A DNA stretch of 64,000 nt from Paenibacillus sp. 32O-W (lineage in GTDB: Bacteria; Bacillota; Bacilli; Paenibacillales; NBRC-103111), in contig NZ_VEGP01000027.1 of assembly GCF_007679495.1 (NCBI RefSeq), positions 1 to 64,000 on the forward strand, given 5' to 3'. Made by a program: the position numbers and the translations under genes. Below are positions 1-8,992 of this stretch, in pieces. How positions within the stretch are numbered: the first letter of the stretch is position 1; every line of letters begins with the position of its first letter. The notes below the pieces were generated by a model. That model saw nothing but the letters and a program-made list of their open reading frames with translations. It searched no databases and had not been told where the DNA came from.

Positions 1-373
1 GGAATTTTTTATCGATGAAACTCAAGAAGCTGGCCCGGCTTAAGCGGTGAATTCCGATGCCGACCTCGAAGTGATTCGAGAAGCATTTTCAGCCGGTGCG
101 GGAGGACGTTGCCAAGCGGCTTTTTTTTCCTGAATTTAACGTAATCTCTCCCGAAGGAGAGTATGCGGAATTTTTTATAAGAACCAAGCCTTGCGGGTAT
201 ATTGCCGGCAGGGCTTTTTTTATTTTGTCTTGAACTCCGGTACGATGTCGATAAGGCACTTAATCAATGCAACTTGTATGTCCAATGAAACAGCAAATCA
301 TATCAATCGATTGAAATCTGAAGTAAAGGACGAAGCACACAAGACAGCTTCGTCCTCTAAAGGATTTCCCGTA
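1..373. other. Left-edge intergenic region
   Basis: No convincing gene lies here. The reading frame over 2-43 is open to a TAA and could be the end of an upstream gene, but an overlapping frame is equally open to a TGA at 48-50, so neither is called. The 12-mer at 1-12 recurs exactly at 167-178. A CTCTCC/GGAGAG hairpin with a CGAA loop sits at 146-161 just before the second copy. A weak AGCCG/CGGCT hairpin followed by eight T lies at about 91-129. A 63-codon open frame at 191-382 has no ribosome site and is rejected. Confidence 0.5.
187..226 (+). terminator. Rho-independent terminator
   Basis: An 8-bp stem pairs AGCCTTGC (from 187) with GCAGGGCT (to 215), with one G-T pair, followed by a run of T interrupted by one A. 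It would end transcription entering the window from the left. Confidence 0.6.
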
Positions 374-895
374 TCAGGTTGAATAGAGCAATAATTCATC
401 AGCGGTTATTTTAATCAGCCCGTGGGGGTGAACCTGCTTCAGTTGTTGCAGAATCCATAGTCTCGGGAGCAGAGTCCAAATATGTACAAACATAAATGTG
501 GCAAATACCGGGACGGGAACCCAGATGTAGGCTGCTCCAATAATAGCGGCCCCAGTAAGCAACAGGTGCATGTGAATGGAGAGTAAGAAGCGATTACGGA
601 TATATCCTTCCGGCAGATATCCGTTCCAAGGCAGGTTCTTCGTCCATAACCAGGAAAAGTCCGCTGACCAGGGAGTAAATCGCTTGATCAGGCGGATAAG
701 CACATAATACAAACCATGAACAGCCGGTAAAGCCAGCAGCAGCGCAAGAGCACCGCTGTAATGCCAAAGGAAACAGCCCGCCCCCCATAATAACAATATG
801 GTTATATAGATTGAAGAGGGCAATTTTCCATACCCGCATTTTTTAAGCAAGGTATAATTATATATCGTAGCCTTTTCAGATAGTCCCCTGTTCAT
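374..895 (-). CDS. Hypothetical integral membrane protein
   Basis: I do not recognise this 173-residue protein. Hydrophobic stretches at about residues 29-65 and 105-140 suggest three or four membrane segments, separated by an aromatic, Trp-rich loop (residues 75-95). The end is a short soluble tail. The start at 895 is chosen because GGAGG lies six bases upstream on the reverse strand; the in-frame ATG at 928 has no such site. It faces away from gin and stands alone. No catalytic motif is visible, so no function is proposed. It could be a lineage-specific membrane protein. Confidence 0.6.
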   Translation of the reverse strand: MNRGLSEKATIYNYTLLKKCGYGKLPSSIYITILLLWGAGCFLWHYSGALALLLALPAVHGLYYVLIRLIKRFTPWSADFSWLWTKNLPWNGYLPEGYIRNRFLLSIHMHLLLTGAAIIGAAYIWVPVPVFATFMFVHIWTLLPRLWILQQLKQVHPHGLIKITADELLLYST

Positions 896-1099
896 ATTTG
901 CCTCCGATTGTATGTATAGACCTATCATTAGTATATTGGAAGTACGCCTAAAGAAAAAGACTTGTTCGCATTAAAGCGTACAGACACCATCGGTCATCAG
1001 CTTACATAATATAAATAAAAGATAAAAATAGCGGCGGGGAGTTTAATAGTTTTCTATTTGGGAAATACTAATAGGAAATTCAAAAGCGGGGTGGGGAGG

Positions 1100-1303
1100 A
1101 TGGAGGCAGCCAGACCGACTGAAGAAATAAGTCAGACTATATGCATCATATGCGGGCAGCAGAGAGAAGACGGCATTCACATTATTTCGCAATTTATATG
1201 TGCCGCTTGCGAAGAGGAGATAGTCCATACGGATGTGCAGGACGAAAAATATCCATTTTTTATTCATCAGCTCAGACAGATCTGGTACCCTAAGGATGCA
1301 TAA
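1100..1303 (+). CDS. csfB: Anti-sigma factor Gin (sigma-G inhibitor)
   Basis: This small zinc-finger protein of 67 residues resembles Gin/CsfB, which binds and inhibits sigma-G (and sigma-E) so that late forespore genes are not expressed too early. Two Cys pairs, C15-x2-C18 and C34-x2-C37, are the expected zinc ligands. It lies next to the decarboxylase and tmk, as csfB does in B. subtilis. The start is uncertain: ATG at 1100 has GGGGAGG almost touching it, while in-frame GTG 1091 and TTG 1058 are alternatives. The family assignment comes from the Cys pattern and position. Confidence 0.8.
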   Translation: MEAARPTEEISQTICIICGQQREDGIHIISQFICAACEEEIVHTDVQDEKYPFFIHQLRQIWYPKDA

Positions 1304-1317
1304 TTTTGGCTAACTGC

Positions 1318-1347
1318 AAAAAAAGCTTTATTAATAAAGCTTTTTTT
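1318..1347 (+). terminator. Terminator after gin
   Basis: A near-perfect palindrome (AAGCTTTA ... TAAAGCTT) flanked by A and T runs lies 15 bases after the gin stop. Its symmetry means it could act in both directions. Confidence 0.75.
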
Positions 1348-1359
1348 CATATAGTAAGG

Positions 1360-1395
1360 GGAGAATAAGTGACTGGCTTATTCTCCTTTTTTCTT
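1360..1395 (+). terminator. Second terminator before the decarboxylase gene
   Basis: GGAGAATAAG (1360-1369) pairs perfectly with CTTATTCTCC (1377-1386) around a 7-base loop and is followed by six T. With the preceding hairpin it isolates gin from the next gene. Confidence 0.85.
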
Positions 1396-1466
1396 AAATA
1401 TAGGAGGAAAGCCCTGGGCTTCTGGACTAAGGGACAAAGATCAAAGCCATATGGAGGATCATCAGG

Positions 1467-2948
1467 GTGATTCATGATAGATACATACGCGCTCCATTAT
1501 ATGAAACATTATTAGAGTATCATTTTCAAAGACGTTCGAGCTTTCATGTTCCGGGACATAAGGGGGGGTCCGCCCTTTCTGCCAAGAACAAGGGCATGTT
1601 GGAACAGATTATGTCTATAGATTTTACGGAAATCACCGGATTGGATGATCTTCATCAGCCGGAAGGAGTCATCAAGGAGGCTCAAGAGCTTGCGGCAGAT
1701 TGCTTTGGCGCGGACCGGACGTATTTTCTGGTAAATGGCAGCACGGCGGGGAATTTGGCCATGATTACGGCAGTCTGTGGCCGCGGGGATGTACTGATTG
1801 TGCAGCGGAATGTTCATAAGTCGGTTATCCATGGCTTGATGCTTGCGGGTGCCCGGGCGGTTTTTGTGACTCCGCGGTTGGATCCGGGAACCGGACTGGC
1901 CACGAGTGTCGGCAGCAAGGATCTGGCCGAGGCACTGGATCGGTATCCTCAGGCTAAGGGAGTTTTACTCACTAACCCTAATTATTACGGAATGGCAATA
2001 GACTTAAAGCCTATAGCTGATCTCGTTCATTCCCGGGGTATTCCGCTTCTTGTTGATGAAGCCCATGGGGCTCATTTTGGCTTTCATCCGGCATTTCCTG
2101 AATCGGCTTTGTCCGCAGGTGCGGATGTGGTCGTTCAATCGGCTCATAAAATGCTAACCGCTCTGACTATGGGTGCGATGCTGCATGTTCGTGGCGGTCT
2201 AGTCGATGTTCATAAGATAGCCTCCAGGCTGTCCATGCTGCAGACCTCGAGTCCTTCTTATCCGATTATGGCGTCTCTGGATCTATGCCGGAGCATGCTT
2301 CAGCAAGAAGGCAGCCGGTTGTTTGAGCGCGGACTTGAGAGTGTCGGAACATTTCGTGATAAAGCGGAGTCATTGGATGCTTTTCAGGTGGTGAAGCTTG
2401 AGGGGAATGGGGCTTATGACGCCTGGGATCCGTTTAAAGTTATTTTAAGGGATCGAACGGGAACCTTGAACGGATTTGAGTTACAGCGAGAATTGGAGAT
2501 TAGAGGCTGTATGATTGAAATGGCGGATCCCCGTCATGTGCTCTTGCTATTCAGCCTTGCTTCCAGCCTGGCGGACACGGAAAAATTACTATCCGCTTTA
2601 ACGGATATTAACGACAAATTCGGGCTTCATGAGAAGGAAAAGCATGATGCTTTGACGAATAAGATTACAACCGCTTCAATGCCGCATGTATCTCTTCCTA
2701 TTCCTTTCGACATCGATCTTTCCCGCCTTGATGATTGTGTACAGACGGTTCCCTTGGACAACTCAGTGGGGTATCGTTCGGCTGAGATGGTCATTCCGTA
2801 TCCGCCAGGCATTCCTGTTCTGTATCCGGGTGAGCCTGTTACGAAGGAAGCGGCAGCTTACCTTGCTGTCCTGGCCAATACCGGGGCAAGGTTTCAGGGA
2901 ACAATGGATCGCTCATTAGCTACGCTTCAGGTACTGAATCCTGATTAA
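1467..2948 (+). CDS. Orn/Lys/Arg decarboxylase family protein (YaaO/SpeA-like)
   Basis: A 493-residue PLP-dependent decarboxylase of the fold-type I Orn/Lys/Arg class. The N-terminal HVPGHKGG signature is at residues 27-34, the DEAHG segment that holds the cofactor ring is near 198-201, and the PLP lysine is K228 in SAHKML. The C-terminal domain (about 380-490) is complete. Family members make polyamines or cadaverine; arginine, lysine or ornithine cannot be told apart by eye. The GTG start at 1467 has GGAGG at 1453-1457. It occupies the yaaO position upstream of tmk, separated from tmk by about 200 bases. Confidence 0.9.
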   Translation: MIHDRYIRAPLYETLLEYHFQRRSSFHVPGHKGGSALSAKNKGMLEQIMSIDFTEITGLDDLHQPEGVIKEAQELAADCFGADRTYFLVNGSTAGNLAMITAVCGRGDVLIVQRNVHKSVIHGLMLAGARAVFVTPRLDPGTGLATSVGSKDLAEALDRYPQAKGVLLTNPNYYGMAIDLKPIADLVHSRGIPLLVDEAHGAHFGFHPAFPESALSAGADVVVQSAHKMLTALTMGAMLHVRGGLVDVHKIASRLSMLQTSSPSYPIMASLDLCRSMLQQEGSRLFERGLESVGTFRDKAESLDAFQVVKLEGNGAYDAWDPFKVILRDRTGTLNGFELQRELEIRGCMIEMADPRHVLLLFSLASSLADTEKLLSALTDINDKFGLHEKEKHDALTNKITTASMPHVSLPIPFDIDLSRLDDCVQTVPLDNSVGYRSAEMVIPYPPGIPVLYPGEPVTKEAAAYLAVLANTGARFQGTMDRSLATLQVLNPD

Positions 2949-3147
2949 CCTCTGGGCGCGCGCCTCATATGTTATTAAGAGCCCACTTTCAGGGGGAAGG
3001 CCATCGGTTTTTGAGTCTTGGAAGGTTTAGCAGGGAGATGCCGCCGAGTGAAGAGTTCCAATCCTAATATGTTCAAATGATGATAAATACATTCGCTTAA
3101 AAAACTGACGATACATCTAGGTATAGTCATTCTTCGGGAGGAATTTT

Positions 3148-3807
3148 GTGAAAGGAATTTTTGTCACCTTCGAGGGCCCGGACGGGTCAGGCAAGTCGAC
3201 TCAGCTCCAATTGCTGGCTGATCGTTTAATTAAGCAAGGCTTGGATGTGCTGGTCACACGCGAGCCGGGCGGTACACCGATAAGCGATGAAATTCGCCGA
3301 ATCTTGCTTTCTCCTGATCATCAAGAGATGGTTGATCAAACGGAAGTGCTCCTATATGCAGCCTCACGGGCTCAGCATGTACATGAGAAAATCATCCCGG
3401 CCCTGGAACAAAACCGGATCGTATTGTGCGACCGGTATATTGATGCAAGTGTTGCTTACCAGGCCTATGGGCTTGGTCTTGACTTACAGACTGTCCTGGC
3501 CGTAAGCCGTTTTGCCAGTGCGGGCCTGCAGCCTGCGAGAACCTACATGCTGGATGTTCCGGTAGAGATCAGCAGAAGGAGATTGCTGGAGAGAAGCCAA
3601 GCTTTCAATGGCGAAGGCTTGGACCGCATCGAACTTAAAGGCGATGATTACCATCAAAAGGTAAGAGAAGGCTTCCTGACCATCGCCGAACAGGAACGGC
3701 ACCGGGTTCGCTTGATTCGGGCGGATCGGACGGTCCAGGAGATTGCGGACGAAATTGCAGAAGATTTTGAAAAGCTTGTACACCCCGACTCACAAGTTAG
3801 GGTATAA
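3148..3807 (+). CDS. tmk: Thymidylate kinase
   Basis: Phosphorylates dTMP to dTDP for DNA synthesis. The 219-residue protein has a P-loop at residues 10-18 (GPDGSGKST), the TREPGGT substrate segment at 37-43, the DRY motif at 95-97 and a conserved dTMP-binding region with SVAYQ. Length is normal. It starts with GTG behind GGGAGG at 3136-3141. It heads a run tmk-darA-yaaR-holB-ricT-yabA with short gaps, which looks like one operon. Confidence 0.97.
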   Translation: MKGIFVTFEGPDGSGKSTQLQLLADRLIKQGLDVLVTREPGGTPISDEIRRILLSPDHQEMVDQTEVLLYAASRAQHVHEKIIPALEQNRIVLCDRYIDASVAYQAYGLGLDLQTVLAVSRFASAGLQPARTYMLDVPVEISRRRLLERSQAFNGEGLDRIELKGDDYHQKVREGFLTIAEQERHRVRLIRADRTVQEIADEIAEDFEKLVHPDSQVRV

Positions 3808-3813
3808 TAATAG

Positions 3814-4155
<342 letters not shown>

Positions 4156-4193
4156 GCGGCGCCATTGTCCGCGATGAAGGCAGGTCTACAGGC

Positions 4194-4640
4194 ATGAAGA
4201 TAATACCGGGCTTGCGGCCCCTTGCCAAAGATATCAAGCCGCTGGACAATTCTTTAAACCAGCAGATTCAGCCGAAGCCTTTCTCAGAATTCATGCGGAG
4301 GCATGATCAGCAGGTAACCGCGGACGAATTGCAGCGAATTCTGGACCAAATTCATCTGCAGGGCGAACGTCTTGCGAAATCCTTGACACTAAGGGAGCTT
4401 CGGCAGTACAAACTGCTGGTCAAGAAGTTTCTGGAGGAGACTGCCCGGCGCGGAGTCCATCTTAAAGAGACGAAGGGCTGGGACCGCCGCGGGCGGGCCA
4501 AACGTTATAAATTGCTAGAGGAGATTGACGCCGTTCTCTTGTCCATGGCGGATGAGCTGCTGCAGCAGGAGAACGGTAAAATTGAGCTGTTGAGTAAAGT
4601 GGGAGAAATTCGCGGCATGCTTATCAATCTCCTCTATTGA
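4194..4640 (+). CDS. yaaR: YaaR family protein (DUF327)
   Basis: A 148-residue protein of the YaaR/DUF327 family, found between darA and holB in many Bacilli. It is hydrophilic and largely helical, with a conserved core from about residue 55 (LDQIHLQGERLAKS) to the end. Its role is not established. The start has only a weak AGG-type ribosome site. It ends 14 bases before holB, suggesting co-transcription with the replication genes. Confidence 0.88.
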   Translation: MKIIPGLRPLAKDIKPLDNSLNQQIQPKPFSEFMRRHDQQVTADELQRILDQIHLQGERLAKSLTLRELRQYKLLVKKFLEETARRGVHLKETKGWDRRGRAKRYKLLEEIDAVLLSMADELLQQENGKIELLSKVGEIRGMLINLLY

Positions 4641-4654
4641 AATGAGGGGGAGCT

Positions 4655-5632
4655 ATGTCCTTTCAAGCGATAGCCGGACAGGCTCAAGCGAAGAGAATTC
4701 TGCAGAACGGTTTGCGGTCGGGACGGCTATCCCATGCTTATATATTCAGTGGCCCTTCAGGTTCGGGCCGCAGGGAGATGGCCAAGGAATTGGCCAAAGC
4801 GCTCTACTGCAGCGAATTAGTTGACGATAGCTGCGGCCATTGCCTAAACTGCCGTAAGGTAGATCATAACAACCATCCGGATGTGGTATGGATCGAGCCC
4901 GACGGCGCCTCGATTAAGATAGATCAAATTCGTGAGCTTCAGAAAGAGTTTGCCTATCGTGCCACCGCTTCCCAGACGAAAATTTATGTCCTGAATGAAG
5001 CGGACCGGATGACGGTTCAGGCTGCCAACAGCTTGCTGAAGTTTCTGGAGGAGCCCCTTACGGACATCATTGCAGTCCTGATAACGGAAAATGGACATGC
5101 CTTGCTGCCCACCATTCAATCCCGGGCGCAATGGATTTCTTTCGTTCCGGCGAGCCCGCTGGAGATGTCTTCTATTCTAATAGAAGAAGGACTCTCGCCG
5201 ATACTGGTTTCGCCTGCGGTTCATCTGGCGGCCGGAGTGCATGCGGCGAGGGAGCTGGTATCTGCGGAATGGTTTGCGGAGGCGAGAAATACGGTTTTGC
5301 AGCTGGCCAAGGAATCATTGACGAAGCTTCCTCACGCGATGATTACTTTACAGCAGAAGGTGTTCAAGAGTAAGCTCAACGAGCATATAGACATATTAAT
5401 GGATTTGTGGATGTTATGGCTCAAGGATATGGTGCGTTTGAGCAGCGGTCATAAGGAGAATATAGTTTATATAGATCAGGCTGACTGGATGTCCCCGTTA
5501 GCTTTCAGCCGGGAAGTCGGTTTTTGGATTACAGGAATGGAGCGGGCGGTTGATGTCCGGAAACGGATTAGGTTTAACGCCAATCCCCAGCTTACGCTCG
5601 AAAAATGGATGATTGACTTACAGGGGGGGTAG
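4655..5632 (+). CDS. holB: DNA polymerase III delta' subunit
   Basis: Clamp-loader delta' subunit, 325 residues, which helps load the beta clamp at primer ends. The AAA+ N-terminus carries a P-loop remnant (GPSGSGRR, 33-40) in which the catalytic Lys is replaced. Four Cys at 52, 60, 63 and 66 form the zinc module. The NSLLKFLEEP segment and an SR-containing 'SRC-like' finger (QSRAQ) follow. A degenerate P-loop suits delta', which need not hydrolyse ATP. The ATG at 4655 follows GAGGGGGAG. Confidence 0.95.
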   Translation: MSFQAIAGQAQAKRILQNGLRSGRLSHAYIFSGPSGSGRREMAKELAKALYCSELVDDSCGHCLNCRKVDHNNHPDVVWIEPDGASIKIDQIRELQKEFAYRATASQTKIYVLNEADRMTVQAANSLLKFLEEPLTDIIAVLITENGHALLPTIQSRAQWISFVPASPLEMSSILIEEGLSPILVSPAVHLAAGVHAARELVSAEWFAEARNTVLQLAKESLTKLPHAMITLQQKVFKSKLNEHIDILMDLWMLWLKDMVRLSSGHKENIVYIDQADWMSPLAFSREVGFWITGMERAVDVRKRIRFNANPQLTLEKWMIDLQGG

Positions 5633-5634
5633 CA

Positions 5635-6438
5635 TTGTATTCAGTAGTCGGTGTTCGCTTCAAGAAAGCGGGCAAAATATTTTATTTCGATCCTATAGAC
5701 TTGCCTGTGGATAAGGACGATCATGTGATAGTCGACACGGCACGGGGGTTGGAATATGGCAAAGTTGTCATCGGCAAACGGGAAGTGCCTGAAGATGATG
5801 TCGTGCTCCCGCTCAAGAAAGTAATTCGCATTGCGGATGATAACGATGCGAAATTAGTGGAAGGCAATAAATTGGCGGCCAAGGACGCCTTTGGCATCTG
5901 CCAGGAAAAGATAAAGGACCATCAACTGAAGATGAAGCTGGTTGATGTAGAATATACATTTGATCGCAATAAAATTATTTTTTACTTTACGGCCGAAGGT
6001 AGGGTTGATTTTCGAGAGTTGGTCAAGGATCTGGCCAGCATCTTCCGCACACGGATAGAGCTTAGGCAAATTGGAGTCCGGGACGAAGCGAAGCTGCTTG
6101 GAGGAATCGGGCCTTGCGGAAGAATATTATGCTGCTCCTCTTTCCTGGGGGATTTCGAGCCGGTGTCCATCAAGATGGCCAAAGATCAGAATTTGTCATT
6201 GAATCCTACCAAGATTTCCGGACTATGCGGAAGATTGATGTGCTGCCTCAAGTATGAGCATGATAATTATGAAAGTGTGAAGGATGAGCTTCCCAAGATA
6301 GGCAAAATTGTAATGACCTCATATGGTACCGGCAAAGTATTAAGCATTAAGGCTAATGAAAAGATGATTAAAGTTCAACTGTTCGAACAGAACAGAATTC
6401 TGGATCTTCCATCGGAAGATGTTGTCGAACAGGAATAG
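5635..6438 (+). CDS. ricT: RicT (YaaT), PSP1-domain protein of the RicAFT complex
   Basis: A 267-residue homologue of B. subtilis YaaT/RicT, which with RicA and RicF supports RNase Y-dependent mRNA maturation and sporulation, biofilm and competence control. The family binds Fe-S clusters; two Cys-rich segments are clear, GPCGRILCC (near residue 160) and GLCGRLMCC (near 201). It begins with TTG at 5635 behind a seven-G ribosome site, three bases after holB. The N-terminus MYSVVGVRFKKAGKI matches the family start. Confidence 0.94.
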   Translation: MYSVVGVRFKKAGKIFYFDPIDLPVDKDDHVIVDTARGLEYGKVVIGKREVPEDDVVLPLKKVIRIADDNDAKLVEGNKLAAKDAFGICQEKIKDHQLKMKLVDVEYTFDRNKIIFYFTAEGRVDFRELVKDLASIFRTRIELRQIGVRDEAKLLGGIGPCGRILCCSSFLGDFEPVSIKMAKDQNLSLNPTKISGLCGRLMCCLKYEHDNYESVKDELPKIGKIVMTSYGTGKVLSIKANEKMIKVQLFEQNRILDLPSEDVVEQE

Positions 6439-6463
6439 CGGATTTTAACGTCGGGGTGAAACC

Positions 6464-6799
6464 GTGGACAAAAAAGAACTATTTTTACAGATAGAACAAA
6501 TGGAAGAACGGATGAGCGCAAATCTTGCCGACCTCAATTCTTTAAAACAACAGCTTGTCCTTGTCATGGAGGAAAATCACCGTTTGACGAACGAGAACCA
6601 ACAGCTCAGGAAATTATTGAAGAAGGACACCTCTGGCGAAGTCAAACATCAAGAAGGGAAAGAAACGCCGGTCATAGGAGAAGGCTACGATAACCTGGCC
6701 AGACTATACTATGAAGGCTTTCATATATGTAATGTTTATTACGGGCATCTTCGTAATGAGGGAGATTGCTTGTTCTGCTTATCTTTTTTGAATAAATGA
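6464..6799 (+). CDS. yabA: Replication initiation control protein YabA
   Basis: YabA (111 residues) restrains replication initiation by bridging DnaA and the DnaN clamp. Residues 1-50 form a leucine-zipper-like coiled coil for tetramer formation. The C-terminus carries the zinc ligands in HIC and CLFC within the highly conserved last 25 residues. It starts with GTG at 6464, 25 bases after ricT, and ends the tmk operon just before a strong terminator. Confidence 0.95.
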   Translation: MDKKELFLQIEQMEERMSANLADLNSLKQQLVLVMEENHRLTNENQQLRKLLKKDTSGEVKHQEGKETPVIGEGYDNLARLYYEGFHICNVYYGHLRNEGDCLFCLSFLNK

Positions 6800-6803
6800 T
6801 TCT

Positions 6804-6834
6804 ACCGCAGAGATATAAGTCTCTGCGGTTTTTT
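6804..6834 (+). terminator. Terminator after yabA
   Basis: ACCGCAGAGA pairs perfectly with TCTCTGCGGT around a six-base loop, followed by six T. The next element, the structured repeat, begins inside the T run. Confidence 0.92.
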
Positions 6835-7151
6835 ACCACATCCGAAAGTTAAATTTACTAAATCATAAAGTAAAGATCTTTCGGATTGGCATGAAAAGCT
6901 ACCACTAAAGAAGAATTTGACGACATCTCTGATTGGGCATCAATAGAAGCTTTTCTTACCACATCCGAAAGTTTGAATTTACTAAAGCATGACAGTAAAG
7001 ATCTTTCGGATTGGCATGAAAAGTTACCACTAAAGAGGAATTTGACGACATCTCTGATTGGGCATCAATAGAAGCTTTTCTTACCACATCCGAAAGTTAA
7101 ATTTACTAAATCATAAAGTAAAGATCTTTCGGATTGGCATGAAAAGTTACC
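6833..7151 (+). repeat. Three tandem copies of a structured hairpin element
   Basis: Copies start at 6833, 6956 and 7081 (periods 123 and 125). Each begins TTACCAC, then a 9-bp helix ATCCGAAAG/CTTTCGGAT (6840-6848 with 6878-6886; 6963-6971 with 7003-7011; 7088-7096 with 7126-7134), extended inside by TTTACT/AGTAAA, then TTGGCAT and GAAAAGYT. In the first two copies GAAAAGYT (6893-6900, 7018-7025) can pair with AGCTTTTC (6948-6955, 7073-7080). Copy three lacks that last arm. A diverged copy lies at 38205-38337. It may be an RNA or a small DNA element; the strand is not settled. Confidence 0.75.
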
Positions 7152-7187
7152 ATATTATTTTCAGATTAAAGTTGTGAGGGAAATATC

Positions 7188-7979
7188 ATGGAATCGATTC
7201 CGGTAAAACTCCAGGAACACGAACGGGTTGATGATTTATTGACGAATGATTTGCACATCATTCAAAGTGGCGAGGTCTTCAGCTTTTCGATGGACGCTGT
7301 TTTGTTGTCTCGCTTTTGTACGGTACCGCCACGGGGTAAAATCATGGATTTATGCACAGGGAATGGAGTTATTCCACTGCTGCTGACAACCCGTACCAAG
7401 GCTAATATATGGGGGGTAGAAATTCAGGAGCGGCTTGCCGATATGGCGGACCGGAACGTGCGTCTTAATGGTCTGGAAGAACAGGTCCGCATCATGCAGG
7501 GCGATTTGAGGACCATTCATGAGACATTGGGCTATGGGAAGTTTGATTTGGTAACGGTCAATCCTCCTTATATGAAAGCCAGAACCGGGGATCAGAACCT
7601 AAACCCCCATGTTGCGGCGGCACGGCATGAAATCTTCTGCACTCTGGATGATGTAGCAGCCGCTTGCAGCAGACTGGTCCGAACAGGGGGCAAAGTAGCG
7701 ATGGTTCACCGTCCCTCCCGACTGGTGGAGATTTTGCATGCGTTAAGTAAGTACAGGCTGGAAGCGAAGCGTATCCGTTTTGTTCATCCCCGGCAAGGGG
7801 AAGAAAGCAACATGGTGCTAATTGAAGCGATTCGCGACGGCAAGCCGGAAGTGAAGCTGCTTCCTCCGCTTATTGTCTATAAGAATAATCATGAATATTG
7901 CGAGGAGCTCATGGAGATCTATTATGGCAATAGGGATAGCCTGTCGTCCGAAGAAGGAAAGGAAGGAGGGGAAAGATGA
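7188..7979 (+). CDS. tRNA1(Val) adenine-N6 methyltransferase family protein (YabB)
   Basis: A 263-residue class I SAM-dependent methyltransferase. The SAM-binding motif DLCTGNGVIPLLL is at residues 54-66 and the catalytic NPPY motif of N6-adenine methylases at 125-128. It corresponds to B. subtilis yabB; the E. coli relative TrmN6 methylates A37 of tRNA-Val, so that substrate is inferred. A GAGGG ribosome site precedes ATG 7188. Its stop overlaps the rsmI start by four bases (ATGA), so the two are translationally coupled. The GIY-YIG gene yazA normally found between them is absent. Confidence 0.9.
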   Translation: MESIPVKLQEHERVDDLLTNDLHIIQSGEVFSFSMDAVLLSRFCTVPPRGKIMDLCTGNGVIPLLLTTRTKANIWGVEIQERLADMADRNVRLNGLEEQVRIMQGDLRTIHETLGYGKFDLVTVNPPYMKARTGDQNLNPHVAAARHEIFCTLDDVAAACSRLVRTGGKVAMVHRPSRLVEILHALSKYRLEAKRIRFVHPRQGEESNMVLIEAIRDGKPEVKLLPPLIVYKNNHEYCEELMEIYYGNRDSLSSEEGKEGGER

Positions 7980-8839
7980 ACATTCAGCAAAGCTTTCGAA
8001 ATGCGGGAAACACGGGAACGCTGTACTTGGTAGCGACACCGATTGGAAACCTGGAGGATATCACCTACAGGGCGGTACGAATATTGAAAGAAGCCGATTG
8101 GATCGCGGCCGAAGATACGAGGCAGACGCGCAAGCTGCTGTCCCATCTTGAAATCTCCAACCGTCTGGTCAGTTATCATGAACATAATAAAGAAGCCAGC
8201 GGAGCGGAGCTAATCCGCAGGATGGAGGCGGGGGAATCCGTGGCATTGGTCTCCGATGCGGGACTGCCGGCCATTTCCGATCCCGGTTACGAGCTGGTTC
8301 GTGCTGCTGTGGAGCATAGTATACCCGTAGTTCCAATTCCGGGTGCTAATGCCGCGTTGTCGGCCTTAATCATTTCCGGTCTGCCGACCGATAAATTCGT
8401 CTTCGTTGGATTCCTTCCAAGGGATAAGAAGGGGATGGCTAAAGAACTGAGTTTATGGAAAGACGTCCAGGCGACCGTCATCTTCTATGAATCCCCTCAT
8501 CGGATTGTCAAAACCCTTAAAGAAATACGCGAGGCCTGGGGAAACCGGGAGGTCGCTTTGGTAAGGGAATTAACCAAGAAATATGAGGAAGTCGTTAGAG
8601 GGCGGTTGGATGATTGCCTGCAGCATCTCGATGAAGTGGAACCGTTGGGAGAATATTGTATCGTGGTCGGTGCGGGAGAAGCAGAGGCTGACGACCGAGA
8701 AGCCTGGTGGCAGGAGCTGACTCTGGAGGACCATGTGGAGTTCTATATTCGCCAAGGGGAAGATCGCAAGCAAGCGATCAAAAGAGCCGCGCAAGATCGG
8801 GGAGTGCCGAAGAGGGAAGTATACAATCAGTTATTATAA
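7976..8839 (+). CDS. rsmI: 16S rRNA (cytidine-1402-2'-O)-methyltransferase
   Basis: RsmI 2'-O-methylates C1402 in the ribosomal decoding centre. The 287-residue tetrapyrrole-methylase-fold protein shows LYLVATPIGNLEDIT near residue 20, the AEDTRQTRKLL segment, SDAGLPAISDPG near 95 and YESPHR near 168. A C-terminal RsmI extension is present. The ATG overlaps the upstream methylase stop and has GGAGGGG upstream. Confidence 0.96.
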   Translation: MNIQQSFRNAGNTGTLYLVATPIGNLEDITYRAVRILKEADWIAAEDTRQTRKLLSHLEISNRLVSYHEHNKEASGAELIRRMEAGESVALVSDAGLPAISDPGYELVRAAVEHSIPVVPIPGANAALSALIISGLPTDKFVFVGFLPRDKKGMAKELSLWKDVQATVIFYESPHRIVKTLKEIREAWGNREVALVRELTKKYEEVVRGRLDDCLQHLDEVEPLGEYCIVVGAGEAEADDREAWWQELTLEDHVEFYIRQGEDRKQAIKRAAQDRGVPKREVYNQLL

Positions 8840-8872
8840 TAGTAGAAACACAACTAAAAACTCTCCTTGAAC

Positions 8873-8926
8873 AAAAAAAGATCCCTAAGTAGCAGGCGGA
8901 AAAATAATGCTTCCATACTTAGGGAT
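8873..8926 (-). terminator. Terminator of abrB (reverse strand)
   Basis: A perfect 11-bp inverted repeat, ATCCCTAAGTA (8881-8891) with TACTTAGGGAT (8916-8926), has a long 24-base loop. Read on the reverse strand it is followed by seven T (8873-8879), as expected for the end of abrB. The T run is lacking on the forward side. Confidence 0.8.
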
Positions 8927-8992
8927 TAGAGGAGATATGAAAAAGGTTAGAATTAACAAATTATCGATTATACCCATTATACACCATTATTA

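Noticed and set aside
191-382. 63-codon open frame
   Set aside because: No ribosome site, it begins inside a terminator stem, and no recognisable sequence.
6833-7151. CRISPR array
   Set aside because: Only three units; the whole 123-base unit is repeated, not short repeats with unique spacers, and no cas genes are present.
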